Origin: Streptococcus parasanguinis
Lineage (GTDB): Bacteria; Bacillota; Bacilli; Lactobacillales; Streptococcaceae
DNA: 46,029 bases
NCBI GenBank assembly: GCA_905188195.1
Contig: CAJJKY010000016.1
Coordinates: forward strand, 1 to 46,029
Direction of reading: 5' to 3'
The notes beneath the pieces were generated by a model, which made no database searches, was not told the DNA's origin, and saw nothing but the letters and a program-made list of their open reading frames with translations. Of this stretch, positions 1-9,629 are shown piece by piece. The first letter of the stretch is position 1; every line of letters starts with the position of its first letter. Both the position numbers and the translations under genes were made by a program.

Positions 1-2910
1 CGCTTCCCCTTTTGGATTGCGGGCTTCAAAGATTTCTTGGACACGAGGAAGACCTTGCGTGATATCGGTATTTGAGGCAACCCCACCCGTGTGGAAGGTA
101 CGCATGGTCAACTGTGTACCAGGTTCCCCGATAGATTGGGCAGCGATAGTTCCGACTGCTTCACCCACTTCAACCGCATCACCAGTCGCCAAGTTGATAC
201 CATAACAGTGACGGCAGACACCATGGCGGGTGTTACATGTAAAGACAGAGCGGATAGTGACTTCTTCAACACCAGCTTTGACAATTTCACGTGCTAGGTC
301 TTCTGAAATCAAAGTATCTGGACCAACGATGACTTCACCTGTTTCAGGGTGTTTAACAGATTTCTTGGTATAACGACCAGTCAAGCGTTCTTCGAGTGGC
401 TCGATCATTTCCTTACCATCAGTAATGGCACGGATCACAAGTCCACGGTCTGTTCCACAGTCATCTTCACGGATAATGACGTCTTGGGCCACGTCAACCA
501 AACGACGCGTCAAGTAACCTGAGTCGGCTGTCTTCAAGGCCGTATCGGTCATCCCTTTACGGGCACCGTGAGTTGAGAAGAACATTTCGAGTACTGACAA
601 ACCTTCGCGGAAGTTTGACAGGATTGGCAATTCCATGATCCGTCCGTTTGGAGCGGCCATCAAACCACGCATACCGGCAAGTTGCGAGAAGTTTGAGATG
701 TTACCACGGGCTCCAGAGTCCATCATCATAACGATTGGGTTCTTCGGATCTTGGTTATCCACCAAGCGTTTTTCCAATTTCTCACGGGCTGCACGCCATT
801 CAGCTGTAACGGCATTGTAGCGTTCGTCATCTGTGATCAAACCACGACGGAATTGTTTGGTAATTTGTTCCACACGTTTGTGAGATTCTTCAATGATTTC
901 TGCCTTGTCTTCAACGACTGGAATATCGGCAATCCCCACTGTCAAACCAGCAAGGGTTGAATGATGGTAACCCAAGTCTTTCAAGCGGTCCAAGAAAGCA
1001 GACGTTTCAGTTGTACGGAAGCGTTTGAAGATTTCTGCAATGATATTTCCAAGATTTTTCTTCTTGAATGGAACGTTTAATTCCAATTTCTCAATCGCTG
1101 CTTTGACATCTTGACCAGGTTCCAAGAAGTACTTAGCTGGAACGCCTTCTGTCAAGTTGGCATTGTTTGGCTCTTGAAGATATGGAAGCTCTGCAGGCAT
1201 GATATCGTTAAAGAGGATCTTACCAACAGTTGTCAAGAGAATCTTGTGTTGTTGCGCTTCTGTCCATGGTTTGTTCAAGCTATCTGTCGCAATTCCGACA
1301 CGGGTATGCAAGTGAACATAGCCATTGCGAAGGGCCATGACCGCTTCATCACGGTCTTTGAAGACCATGCCTTCGCCTTCACGACCAGCTTCTTCCATAG
1401 TGAGGTAGTAGTTCCCCAATACCATATCCTGAGATGGGGTAACAACTGGTTTACCGTCTTTTGGATTCAAGATGTGCTCAGCAGCCAACATCAAGATGCG
1501 AGCTTCTGCTTGAGCTTCTTCTGAAAGCGGTACGTGGATGGCCATTTGGTCACCGTCAAAGTCGGCATTGTAGGCTTCACAGACAAGTGGGTGCAAGCGA
1601 AGGGCTTTCCCGTCAATCAAGACAGGTTCAAAAGCTTGGATCCCCAAACGGTGAAGGGTCGGTGCGCGGTTCAAGAGAACTGGGTGTTCTTTGATCACTT
1701 CTTCTAGGATATCCCAGATGCGTTCATCTCCACGTTCGACCAAGCGTTTTGCAGCTTTAACGTTTTGCACGATATCACGCGCAACGATTTCACGCATCAC
1801 GAATGGTTTGAAGAGCTCGATCGCCATTTCACGTGGCACACCACATTGGTACATCTTAAGAGTTGGACCAACGGCGATAACAGAACGTCCTGAGAAGTCA
1901 ACCCGTTTACCGAGCAAGTTTTGACGGAAGCGTCCTTGTTTCCCTTTGAGCATGTGGCTCAATGATTTGAGTGGACGGCTACCTGGTCCTGTGATCGGAC
2001 GACCACGACGACCGTTATCGATCAAAGCATCAACGGCTTCTTGGAGCATCCGTTTTTCGTTTTGCACGATGATACCAGGGGCATTCAACTCAAGCAAACG
2101 TGCCAAACGGTTGTTCCGGTTAATCACACGACGATAGAGGTCGTTCAAGTCAGAGGCAGCAAAACGGCCACCATCCAATTGGACCATCGGACGAAGATCT
2201 GGTGGAATAACCGGAAGGATATTGAGAACCATCCATTCTGGCTTGTTACCAGATTTGTAGAAGGCATCCAAGACATCCAAACGACGAACAGCCTTCACAC
2301 GTTTTTGACCAGTTGCAGTCTTCAATTCTTCTTTCAAGAGAGCAATTTCAGCTTCCAAATCCACTTGTTTCAAGAGGTCTTGGATCGCTTCTGCACCCAT
2401 CTTAGCTACAAAGGAACCTGGTCCGTATTCACGCAAGCGTTCACGGTATTCACGTTCTGTCATGATGGATTTGTGCTCAAGTGGTGTATCTTTTGGATCG
2501 ATCACCACGTAAGCTGCGAAGTAAATGACTTCTTCAAGGGCACGAGGGCTCATATCCAAGGTCAATCCCATACGAGAAGGGATGCCTTTGAAGTACCAGA
2601 TGTGTGATACAGGCGCTTTCAACTCGATGTGTCCCATACGTTCACGACGAACCTTGGCACGTGTTACTTCAACCCCACAGCGGTCACAAACGATCCCTTT
2701 GTAACGGATCCGTTTGTATTTCCCACACGCACATTCCCAGTCTTTTGTAGGTCCAAAGATGACTTCATCAAAGAGACCTTCACGTTCTGGTTTCAATGTA
2801 CGGTAGTTGATTGTTTCAGGTTTCTTGACCTCTCCATAAGACCATGAACGGACCTTGCTTGGAGAAGCTAGGGTGATTTGCATACTTTTAAAACGATTTA
2901 CATCAACCAC
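1..2910 (-). CDS. rpoC: DNA-directed RNA polymerase subunit beta' (partial, 3' end outside window)
   Basis: This is the N-terminal 970 codons of the largest catalytic subunit of RNA polymerase; the frame stays open to base 1, so the C-terminus is missing. The zinc-binding cysteines of the beta' zipper are at C60, C62, C75 and C78. The catalytic magnesium site DFDGD is at residues 450-454. A second zinc cluster appears near the end of the visible part (CGTDRG, then CNTRHGVCRHC). I chose the GTG start at 2910 because the protein then begins MVDVNRFKSMQ, as in other streptococci, and a GGAAAGG ribosome site lies just upstream. It follows rpoB by 159 bases and is surely co-transcribed with it. 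Confidence 0.97.
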   Translation of the reverse strand, partial: MVDVNRFKSMQITLASPSKVRSWSYGEVKKPETINYRTLKPEREGLFDEVIFGPTKDWECACGKYKRIRYKGIVCDRCGVEVTRAKVRRERMGHIELKAPVSHIWYFKGIPSRMGLTLDMSPRALEEVIYFAAYVVIDPKDTPLEHKSIMTEREYRERLREYGPGSFVAKMGAEAIQDLLKQVDLEAEIALLKEELKTATGQKRVKAVRRLDVLDAFYKSGNKPEWMVLNILPVIPPDLRPMVQLDGGRFAASDLNDLYRRVINRNNRLARLLELNAPGIIVQNEKRMLQEAVDALIDNGRRGRPITGPGSRPLKSLSHMLKGKQGRFRQNLLGKRVDFSGRSVIAVGPTLKMYQCGVPREMAIELFKPFVMREIVARDIVQNVKAAKRLVERGDERIWDILEEVIKEHPVLLNRAPTLHRLGIQAFEPVLIDGKALRLHPLVCEAYNADFDGDQMAIHVPLSEEAQAEARILMLAAEHILNPKDGKPVVTPSQDMVLGNYYLTMEEAGREGEGMVFKDRDEAVMALRNGYVHLHTRVGIATDSLNKPWTEAQQHKILLTTVGKILFNDIMPAELPYLQEPNNANLTEGVPAKYFLEPGQDVKAAIEKLELNVPFKKKNLGNIIAEIFKRFRTTETSAFLDRLKDLGYHHSTLAGLTVGIADIPVVEDKAEIIEESHKRVEQITKQFRRGLITDDERYNAVTAEWRAAREKLEKRLVDNQDPKNPIVMMMDSGARGNISNFSQLAGMRGLMAAPNGRIMELPILSNFREGLSVLEMFFSTHGARKGMTDTALKTADSGYLTRRLVDVAQDVIIREDDCGTDRGLVIRAITDGKEMIEPLEERLTGRYTKKSVKHPETGEVIVGPDTLISEDLAREIVKAGVEEVTIRSVFTCNTRHGVCRHCYGINLATGDAVEVGEAVGTIAAQSIGEPGTQLTMRTFHTGGVASNTDITQGLPRVQEIFEARNPKGEA

Positions 2911-2950
2911 TATTTCTTACCTTTCCTTGTTTTCATACTTGTTTCATTTG

Positions 2951-3009
2951 GATACAGCTTAGGTGGGGAAAGAAAGAAAACTTTCTTGCCACCTCCTTGT
3001 GTCTGTATC
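2951..3009 (-). promoter_or_regulatory. rpoB-rpoC intergenic hairpin
   Basis: A long interrupted stem lies between rpoB and rpoC. GATACAG (2951-2957) pairs with CTGTATC (3003-3009), AGGTGG (2961-2966) with CCACCT (2989-2994), and AAGAAAG (2970-2976) with CTTTCTT (2981-2987). There is no T-run after it, so it is not a normal terminator. It could be an RNase III type processing site or a brake on read-through into rpoC; that role is inference. Confidence 0.55.
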
Positions 3010-3069
3010 TTGTTATCGAATCATCCTGTCAGAAGCATTGGTTTCTCACAAGACAATCATTTTTACTGA

Positions 3070-6000
3070 TTATTTTTCTGATTCTTCAGCATCAAAGGCT
3101 GCTTTTGCTTCCTTGGCTGCTTTTTCACGTGCTTTTTCAAGGTCATCCACATGAATCACATCATCGTCTTCCCCTTCATCGAGGTCACGAAGTTCCACTT
3201 CTTGATCATCTTCGTCCAAGACACGCATGTCAAGACCAAGAGATTGCAATTCTTTGACAAGAACGCGGAAGGATTCTGGTACACCTGGTTTTGGAATTGG
3301 TTTACCTTTGGTAATTGCTTCATAAGCTTTCAAACGTCCGTTGACATCATCTGACTTGTAGGTCAAGATTTCTTGAAGAACATTTGATGCACCATAAGCC
3401 TCAAGGGCCCACACTTCCATTTCCCCGAAACGTTGTCCACCAAATTGAGCTTTCCCTCCGAGTGGTTGTTGGGTAACCATTGAGTAAGGTCCGACTGAAC
3501 GGGCATGGAGTTTATCATCAACCATGTGGTGGAGCTTGATCATGTACATGACACCGACAGAGACACGGTTGTCAAATGGCTCACCTGTACGTCCATCGTA
3601 AAGAATCGTCTTGGCATCACTATCCATACCAGCTTCTTTCACAGTATCCCAGAGGTCTTCTGAGCTTGCTCCGTCAAAGACTGGTGTTGCGATGTGGATA
3701 CCCAAGTTACGAGCGGCCATACCAAGGTGAAGTTCCATAACCTGACCGATATTCATACGTGATGGCACCCCAAGAGGGTTCAACATGATATCAACTGGTG
3801 TACCGTCTGGAAGGTAAGGCATGTCTTCAACTGGAACAATACGAGACACAACCCCTTTGTTTCCGTGACGACCGGCCATCTTATCTCCGACGCGGATCTT
3901 GCGTTTTTGTGCGATGTAAACACGAACCAACATGTTGACACCCGATTGCAATTCATCTCCGTTTGCACGTGTAAAGATCTTAACATCGCGAACGACTCCA
4001 TCTCCACCGTGAGGCACACGAAGAGAAGTATCACGCACTTCACGAGATTTATCTCCAAAGATCGCGTGAAGGAGACGTTCTTCAGCAGAAAGGTCTTTTT
4101 CACCCTTCGGTGTTACCTTACCGACAAGGATATCGCCTTCTTTTACTTCCGCACCAATACGGATAATACCTGTTTCATCCAAGTCACGAAGAGCATCTTC
4201 CCCAACGTTTGGAATTTCACGGGTAATTTCTTCAGGGCCTAACTTGGTATCGCGTGTTTCTGATTCGAATTCTTCCAAGTGAACAGATGTGTAGACATCT
4301 TCTTTCACCAAGCGTTCGCTCATGATAACGGCATCCTCGAAGTTATACCCTTCCCATGTCATGTAAGCGACGATTGGGTTTTGACCCAGGGCCATTTCCC
4401 CTTTTTCCATCGATGGACCGTCAGCGATAAAGTCGCCTTTTTCAACGACATCGCCAACTTTTACAAGGGTACGTTGGTTGTAAGCCGTACCTGAGTTTGA
4501 ACGACGGAATTTTTGGATATGGTAAACATCAAGAGCTCCATCTTCCCGACGAACTTCTACCTTGTCTGCATCTGCATAAGTAACTTTACCATCATGTTGA
4601 GCAATGACTGCAGCTCCTGAGTCATGGGCTGCTTGGTATTCCATACCAGTCCCTACGTAAGGGGCTTTTGGATCAATCAATGGCACAGCCTGACGCTGCA
4701 TGTTGGCACCCATGAGGGCACGGTTGGAGTCATCGTTTTCCAAGAAAGGAATACATGCTGTCGCAACGGCAACTACTTGTTTTGGAGATACGTCCATGTA
4801 GTCGACTTGATCAGATGGGAACTCTTGGTTGTTACCACGATGACGTCCCATAACGATCGGCTCAGCAAAGCCACCTTTTTCGTTCAACTTAGAGTTGGCC
4901 TGAGCGACGATGTACTCATCTTCTTCATCGGCTGTCAACCAAACGATTTCGTTGGTCACTACACCTTTTTCACGGTCCACTTTACGGTATGGCGTTTGGA
5001 TGAAGCCATATTTGTTCAAGTGTCCGTAAGATGACAAGTTGTTGATCAAACCGATGTTTGGTCCTTCAGGTGTTTCGATTGGACACATACGACCATAGTG
5101 GGTATAGTGCACGTCACGCACTTCATATCCGGCACGGTCACGTGTCAAACCACCAGGCCCTAAGGCAGACAAACGACGTTTGTGAGACAACTCAGAAAGC
5201 GGGTTGTGTTGGTCCATGAACTGTGACAATTGGGAAGAACCAAAGAATTCTTTAATTGCTGCAGTTACTGGGCGGATGTTGATGATTTGTTGTGGTGTCA
5301 AGACATCGTTATCTTGTACAGACATCCGTTCGCGAACGTTTCGTTCCATCCGTGAAAGTCCAAGACGCACTTGGTTAGCAAGCAATTCACCAACGGCACG
5401 AATCCGACGGTTTCCAAGGTGGTCGATATCATCCACGCGGCCAATACCTTCTGCAAGGTTCAAGAAATAGCTCATTTCTGCCAAGATGTCAGCTGGAGTC
5501 ACAATCCGTACTTTGTCAGATGGGTTAGCATTTCCGATGATGGTGACAACACGGTCTGGATCTGTCGGAGCGACAACTTTGAATTTTTGCAATTCTACTG
5601 GCTCTGTCAAAACAGCAGCATCATTTGGAATGTAGGTGATTTTGTTCAAACCGTTATCCAATTGTTCTGAGATGCTGTCGATCACATCGCGCGTCATGAC
5701 AGTACCAGCTTCTACAAGAATTTCTCCTGTTTCAGCATCTACCAATGGTTCTGCGATGGTTTGGTTCAACAAGCGGTTCTTGATATTGAGTTTCTTGTTG
5801 ATCTTGTAGCGACCAACTGGTGCCAAGTCATAACGACGTGGATCAAAGAAACGAGCTACCAACAAGCTACGTGAGCTTTCCGCTGTTTTTGGTTCACCTG
5901 GACGAAGACGCTCGTAGATTTCTTTGAGGGCTTCATCTGTCCGTGAATCCATTGGATTTTTGTGGATATCTTTTTCAATGGTATTGCGAACCAATTCGCT

Positions 6001-6639
6001 GTCCCCAAAGATATCGATGATTTCATCATCTCCAGAGAATCCAAGAGCACGCACAAGCGTTGTAAATGGAATCTTACGTGTGCGGTCGATACGTGTGTAA
6101 GCAATGTCTTTTGAGTCGGTTTCAAGCTCTAACCAAGCCCCACGGTTAGGGATAACAGTTGATCCATAACCAACCTTACCATTCTTGTCCACCTTATCAT
6201 TGAAGTAGACACCTGGTGAGCGGACCAACTGAGATACGATAATCCGTTCTCCACCATTGATGATGAAAGTTCCCATTTCAGTCATGATTGGGAAATCACC
6301 AAAGAAAACTTCTTGGGTCTTGATTTCACCTGTTTCTTTGTTGACCAAACGGAAGGTCACAAAGATTGGTGCTGAGTAGCTGGCATCGTGGATGCGCGCT
6401 TCTTCAAGCGAATACTTAGGTTCGCGGATTTCATAACCCACAAATTCCAATTCCATTGTATCCGTGAAGTTTGAGATGGGAAGCACATCTTCAAATACTT
6501 CCTTCAAGCCATGATCCAAGAAATCTTTGAATGAGTCTGTCTGGATTTCAATCAAGTTTGGTAAATCAAGAACCTCTTTGATTCTTGAAAAACTACGACG
6601 GGTCCGATGTTTCCCGTATTGAACGTCATGTCCTGCCAA
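3070..6639 (-). CDS. rpoB: DNA-directed RNA polymerase subunit beta
   Basis: This is the complete beta subunit of RNA polymerase, 1189 residues, which forms one pincer of the clamp and contacts the nascent RNA. The rifampicin-pocket segment (GSSQLSQFMDQHNPLSELSH) lies at about residues 467-490 with the usual sensitive-type residues. The C-terminal tail after about residue 1140 is very acidic and then rich in Lys/Ala/Glu, as in streptococci. The start is a TTG at 6639 (MAGHDVQYGKH) behind AAAAAGGAG. The gene has its own promoter and a structured leader upstream, is separated from pbp1b by a terminator, and leads into rpoC. Confidence 0.98.
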   Translation of the reverse strand: MAGHDVQYGKHRTRRSFSRIKEVLDLPNLIEIQTDSFKDFLDHGLKEVFEDVLPISNFTDTMELEFVGYEIREPKYSLEEARIHDASYSAPIFVTFRLVNKETGEIKTQEVFFGDFPIMTEMGTFIINGGERIIVSQLVRSPGVYFNDKVDKNGKVGYGSTVIPNRGAWLELETDSKDIAYTRIDRTRKIPFTTLVRALGFSGDDEIIDIFGDSELVRNTIEKDIHKNPMDSRTDEALKEIYERLRPGEPKTAESSRSLLVARFFDPRRYDLAPVGRYKINKKLNIKNRLLNQTIAEPLVDAETGEILVEAGTVMTRDVIDSISEQLDNGLNKITYIPNDAAVLTEPVELQKFKVVAPTDPDRVVTIIGNANPSDKVRIVTPADILAEMSYFLNLAEGIGRVDDIDHLGNRRIRAVGELLANQVRLGLSRMERNVRERMSVQDNDVLTPQQIINIRPVTAAIKEFFGSSQLSQFMDQHNPLSELSHKRRLSALGPGGLTRDRAGYEVRDVHYTHYGRMCPIETPEGPNIGLINNLSSYGHLNKYGFIQTPYRKVDREKGVVTNEIVWLTADEEDEYIVAQANSKLNEKGGFAEPIVMGRHRGNNQEFPSDQVDYMDVSPKQVVAVATACIPFLENDDSNRALMGANMQRQAVPLIDPKAPYVGTGMEYQAAHDSGAAVIAQHDGKVTYADADKVEVRREDGALDVYHIQKFRRSNSGTAYNQRTLVKVGDVVEKGDFIADGPSMEKGEMALGQNPIVAYMTWEGYNFEDAVIMSERLVKEDVYTSVHLEEFESETRDTKLGPEEITREIPNVGEDALRDLDETGIIRIGAEVKEGDILVGKVTPKGEKDLSAEERLLHAIFGDKSREVRDTSLRVPHGGDGVVRDVKIFTRANGDELQSGVNMLVRVYIAQKRKIRVGDKMAGRHGNKGVVSRIVPVEDMPYLPDGTPVDIMLNPLGVPSRMNIGQVMELHLGMAARNLGIHIATPVFDGASSEDLWDTVKEAGMDSDAKTILYDGRTGEPFDNRVSVGVMYMIKLHHMVDDKLHARSVGPYSMVTQQPLGGKAQFGGQRFGEMEVWALEAYGASNVLQEILTYKSDDVNGRLKAYEAITKGKPIPKPGVPESFRVLVKELQSLGLDMRVLDEDDQEVELRDLDEGEDDDVIHVDDLEKAREKAAKEAKAAFDAEESEK

Positions 6640-6664
6640 AGTTTTTAGCTCCTTTTTCCATACT

Positions 6665-6752
6665 AGGATAGCTTGGTAAAATGACTTTCACCACCTATCC
6701 GGTTTTAACTACAATTGTGTGATTTGCATCACGTGAAGAGCTGTCTCTTCAC
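6665..6752 (-). promoter_or_regulatory. structured 5' leader of rpoB (three hairpins)
   Basis: In the rpoB mRNA, GUGAAGAG-ACAG-CUCUUCAC (6752-6733) is a perfect 8-bp stem. It is followed without a gap by GUGAU-GCAA-AUCAC (6732-6719), a 5-bp stem with a GNRA loop. Further down GGAUAG pairs with CUAUCC around a 23-base interior (about 6699-6665), ending close to the ribosome site. None is followed by a T-run. This may be a regulatory or stabilising leader; no known riboswitch or protein site is recognised. Confidence 0.5.
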
Positions 6753-6773
6753 CTCATTCGTCGCTTTTTGTAA

Positions 6774-6802
6774 TTTTTAGAAAAATTAAATTTGTGTAAC
6801 AA
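6774..6802 (-). promoter_or_regulatory. rpoB promoter
   Basis: On the minus strand TTGTTA (6802-6797), a 17-base spacer and TAAAAA (6779-6774) form a sigma-A-like promoter. It lies just after the pbp1b terminator and about 135 bases before the rpoB start. Confidence 0.55.
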
Positions 6803-6828
6803 ACTAGGATTTTTCTGAAAAATAGGCA

Positions 6829-6876
6829 CAAAAAGAGCAGCTAAATCGACTTATTCAAGTAAGATTTAACTGCTGT
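6829..6876 (-). terminator. terminator of pbp1b
   Basis: On the minus strand AGCAGTTAAATC and GATTTAGCTGCT form a 12-bp stem (one G-U pair) enclosing a smaller ACTT/AAGT stem, followed by CTTTTTG. It separates pbp1b from rpoB. Confidence 0.8.
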
Positions 6877-6990
6877 AAGCTCTTATTTGGACAATATTTC
6901 AAATAAAGCACACGACAAATTAGTTATCACTATTATACCGTTTTTTGCTCCAAAAATCAAGGCTTTCTCTAGGTTTTCTACTGGATCAGA

Positions 6991-9447
6991 CTAGCGTCGA
7001 TTGCCACGATTTGAGCTGTTTCGATTTGAACTATTGCTTGATGAACTATTGGTTGTCGAATTGTTCTTATTATTCGACTGATTTCCACTGCTATTACCGA
7101 GAATGGCCGCCCAAGCACTTTGATAATCGCTATCCGATCCCCCGATGGCAAAGCGGTATTGAGTAGTTGGCGCTCCGTTTTTGGCCCAAAGACTCGTCAC
7201 CGTTTGACCGCTCACATCGATATCCCGGCCATTGACATTGACGCGACCCGGTCTTTCACCCGTCGATTTGAGCACTTCAGAACGGATCACACTCTTATCG
7301 AGAGTGAATTTATCCTGAATTCCGAAGAGACTTGGATCTGCTTGGTAGATCGCATTCGCCAACTGCGCCATGTATTGGGCATTGTTGTTGTATCCAGTCA
7401 AGGTCTGCATGGAAGCATTGTTGTCATGGCCAATCCAACCTCCTAAAGAAACATTAGGGGTGGACAGCATGAGCCACATATCCCCATTTGAGTTAGTGGT
7501 ACCGGTTTTTCCAATCCAGTCAGCACCTGCCAGCGTTGGATTGACTTGGCTAATCCGTGACTTAAAGGTCGTTGTAGCACCAGACGTAATAACCCCGCGC
7601 AAGAGATCCTGCATAATCGTTGCCGTCGCTGGAGAGTAAACACGAACAGGATCTGCCTCGTGCTTGTATACTACATCCCCATCTCGATCAATGATTTGCT
7701 CTACCATGTAGCGTTTGAGGTAGTTCCCATTGTTAGCAATGGTTTGGAAACCATTGGTATGTTGGGCAACAGTGACCTCAATTCCTCCCCCCATTGGCAG
7801 ACTCTCAATGCCATATTCAGGGATATCATAGCCCATTTTCTTCATGTAGGATGGGACATCCACACCCTTTTCACGAAGGGTCCGGTAAGTCCAGTAAGCT
7901 GGAATATTCCATGAGGTATTGAGGGCCTCACGGAGATCCATCATGGCTGTCCCTCGGCTATCCACGTGCATGATTGGCTCACCACTTGAGAAATTAGTCG
8001 GGTAGTTAGAAAGGATGCTATTGCTTCCCATCAAGCCTTGGTCGATGGCAATCCCATAGGCCAACAATGGTTTGATAGTAGAACCTGGGGAACGCTCTGT
8101 ATCAAAAGCATGGTTGTTTTGGTTGCCGTCAAAATTCCGTCCACCGATAAATCCTAAAACGGCACCCGTTCGGTTGTCCATAAGGACATTCCCAACTTCT
8201 ACAAGACCCGTCCCATCATCCAAGACGCTTCCAAAATTCGCTACTGCCGCCTGCATCGCATTGTGAACCGGTTTGTTAATCGTGGTTTGAATGGTGTAGC
8301 CACCTTCGCGCAACTCGCTCTCAGCTAATTCCTGGTAAGCCTTGACGGTTTCATTATTTTTCAAGTCTTGCTTGGTGACATTGTCTCGCTTGATCAAGTA
8401 ATCATACATGGCCTCTTTTGCTTCTTCCATGGCTTGGAAGTAGAGGTAGTCATGCGGTGTTTTCTCGATGCCATCTGGAGCCATGAAGTCTTTGGTCAAG
8501 TCGTATTGAGCATAGGTCTCATAGTCTTTTTTCGACAAGACTCCCGTCCGGTACATATTGAACAAAACGTCTTTGGCACGCGCCAGACCTAACTCGAGAT
8601 TCTCCTTGCTCTTTAGGCTACCGTCTGCAGCATAAGGAGAGTAGACAATCGGACTTTGTGGCAAGCCAGCGATAAAGGCTGCTTGTGGAACAGACAAGTC
8701 TTTTGCAGAGACGCCAAAGATCCCTTGAGCTGCAGCTTCCACACCTGCAATATTTTGTCCCCGATTGTTTCGTCCAAAAGGCGAAACATTTAAGTAGGTG
8801 GTTAGGATTTCATTTTTATCCATTCCCCGCTCTAAAGCCAAGGCATCGACAATCTCTGTCGCCTTACGAGTAAAGGTTGGAGCGTCTCCCACGACTTGCT
8901 GTTTGATCAATTGCTGGGTCAGGGTTGATCCCCCACTAGAGGAACCCACGCCGGCTACAGATCCAAGTGTTGCCCGAAGAACGGCTTTAGGCACAACCCC
9001 CTTGTGGCTTTCAAAATTCTCATCCTCAGTAGCGATCACAGCCTTCTTGACATTGTCCGAAATGGCATCTCCAGCTACGGGCGTACGGATCAAATCACTG
9101 TCCACTTCTGCAATCAAGCTCTTATCGGAATAAGTCAGTTTTGAAACACTGCTAACGTTGCGGACCTGCTGGACCAATTCTTCTGTCTTTGGAACCTTGA
9201 CATTGCTAAAGAGGCTCGCCGCATAACCAATCCCGATCCCTGCGCCAAATAAAAAGAGGCACACGAACAGGGCGATCATCACATCCCACAAGAGTTTGAG
9301 GGTGCGCAAAAAGGTCGCAAAAATATCGCCGACAGACCAGCTACTTTCCTCATTTTTTTCCTTATTCGGAGTTTCTGTATACATCTTTGCAAAGAATTTT
9401 TGAACCTTCTTCCAAAACTCTTGCAGCTTCTCTTTTAATTGATTCAC
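6991..9447 (-). CDS. pbp1b: penicillin-binding protein 1B, bifunctional transglycosylase/transpeptidase
   Basis: This is a class A penicillin-binding protein that polymerises lipid II and cross-links peptidoglycan at the outer face of the membrane; 818 residues from the chosen start. Order of parts: cytoplasmic charged N-terminus, one membrane anchor at about 53-75, GT51 domain with ATEDENF (catalytic Glu about 141) and GSTLTQQLIKQQ, then the transpeptidase domain with STIK (Ser456, Lys459), SWN (512-514) and KTGTT (647-651). The last 45 residues are a low-complexity Asn/Ser tail. I chose the GTG at 9447 because AAGGAG lies 9 bases before it. A possible earlier ATG at 9501 sits inside the -35 box. 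The whole sequence closely follows pneumococcal Pbp1b. Confidence 0.95.
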   Translation of the reverse strand: MNQLKEKLQEFWKKVQKFFAKMYTETPNKEKNEESSWSVGDIFATFLRTLKLLWDVMIALFVCLFLFGAGIGIGYAASLFSNVKVPKTEELVQQVRNVSSVSKLTYSDKSLIAEVDSDLIRTPVAGDAISDNVKKAVIATEDENFESHKGVVPKAVLRATLGSVAGVGSSSGGSTLTQQLIKQQVVGDAPTFTRKATEIVDALALERGMDKNEILTTYLNVSPFGRNNRGQNIAGVEAAAQGIFGVSAKDLSVPQAAFIAGLPQSPIVYSPYAADGSLKSKENLELGLARAKDVLFNMYRTGVLSKKDYETYAQYDLTKDFMAPDGIEKTPHDYLYFQAMEEAKEAMYDYLIKRDNVTKQDLKNNETVKAYQELAESELREGGYTIQTTINKPVHNAMQAAVANFGSVLDDGTGLVEVGNVLMDNRTGAVLGFIGGRNFDGNQNNHAFDTERSPGSTIKPLLAYGIAIDQGLMGSNSILSNYPTNFSSGEPIMHVDSRGTAMMDLREALNTSWNIPAYWTYRTLREKGVDVPSYMKKMGYDIPEYGIESLPMGGGIEVTVAQHTNGFQTIANNGNYLKRYMVEQIIDRDGDVVYKHEADPVRVYSPATATIMQDLLRGVITSGATTTFKSRISQVNPTLAGADWIGKTGTTNSNGDMWLMLSTPNVSLGGWIGHDNNASMQTLTGYNNNAQYMAQLANAIYQADPSLFGIQDKFTLDKSVIRSEVLKSTGERPGRVNVNGRDIDVSGQTVTSLWAKNGAPTTQYRFAIGGSDSDYQSAWAAILGNSSGNQSNNKNNSTTNSSSSNSSNRNSSNRGNRR

Positions 9448-9471
9448 TGATTCTTTCTCCTTGTTCCCTAT

Positions 9472-9501
9472 ATTATAGCAGATTAGACCCCTTGTTTTCA
9501 A
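9472..9501 (-). promoter_or_regulatory. pbp1b promoter
   Basis: On the minus strand TTGAAA (9501-9496), 18 bases and TATAAT (9477-9472) stand about 25 bases before the GTG start of pbp1b. Confidence 0.65.
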
Positions 9502-9565
9502 TCACAAGAGCGTAGAAATCGTCACTCATTCTGCCTGGGTAAGGACAAGAAAATGATGGAAAGCA

Positions 9566-9593
9566 TTGCCATTTCCGTGGTTTATGGTAGAAT
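9566..9593 (+). promoter_or_regulatory. tyrS promoter
   Basis: TTGCCA (9566-9571), a 16-base spacer and TAGAAT (9588-9593) lie about 37 bases before the tyrS start. There is no room for, and no sign of, a T-box leader. Confidence 0.7.
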
Positions 9594-9629
9594 AGAGAAA
9601 TGAATAAACTTATAAAGGAGAAAAGACAC

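Noticed and set aside
9448..9501. Longer N-terminus for pbp1b from an ATG at 9501
   Set aside because: That ATG lies in the -35 box of the promoter, and the GTG at 9447 has a proper ribosome site.
9448..9629. T-box riboswitch for tyrS
   Set aside because: The promoter lies only about 37 bases before the start; no space for specifier and antiterminator structures.
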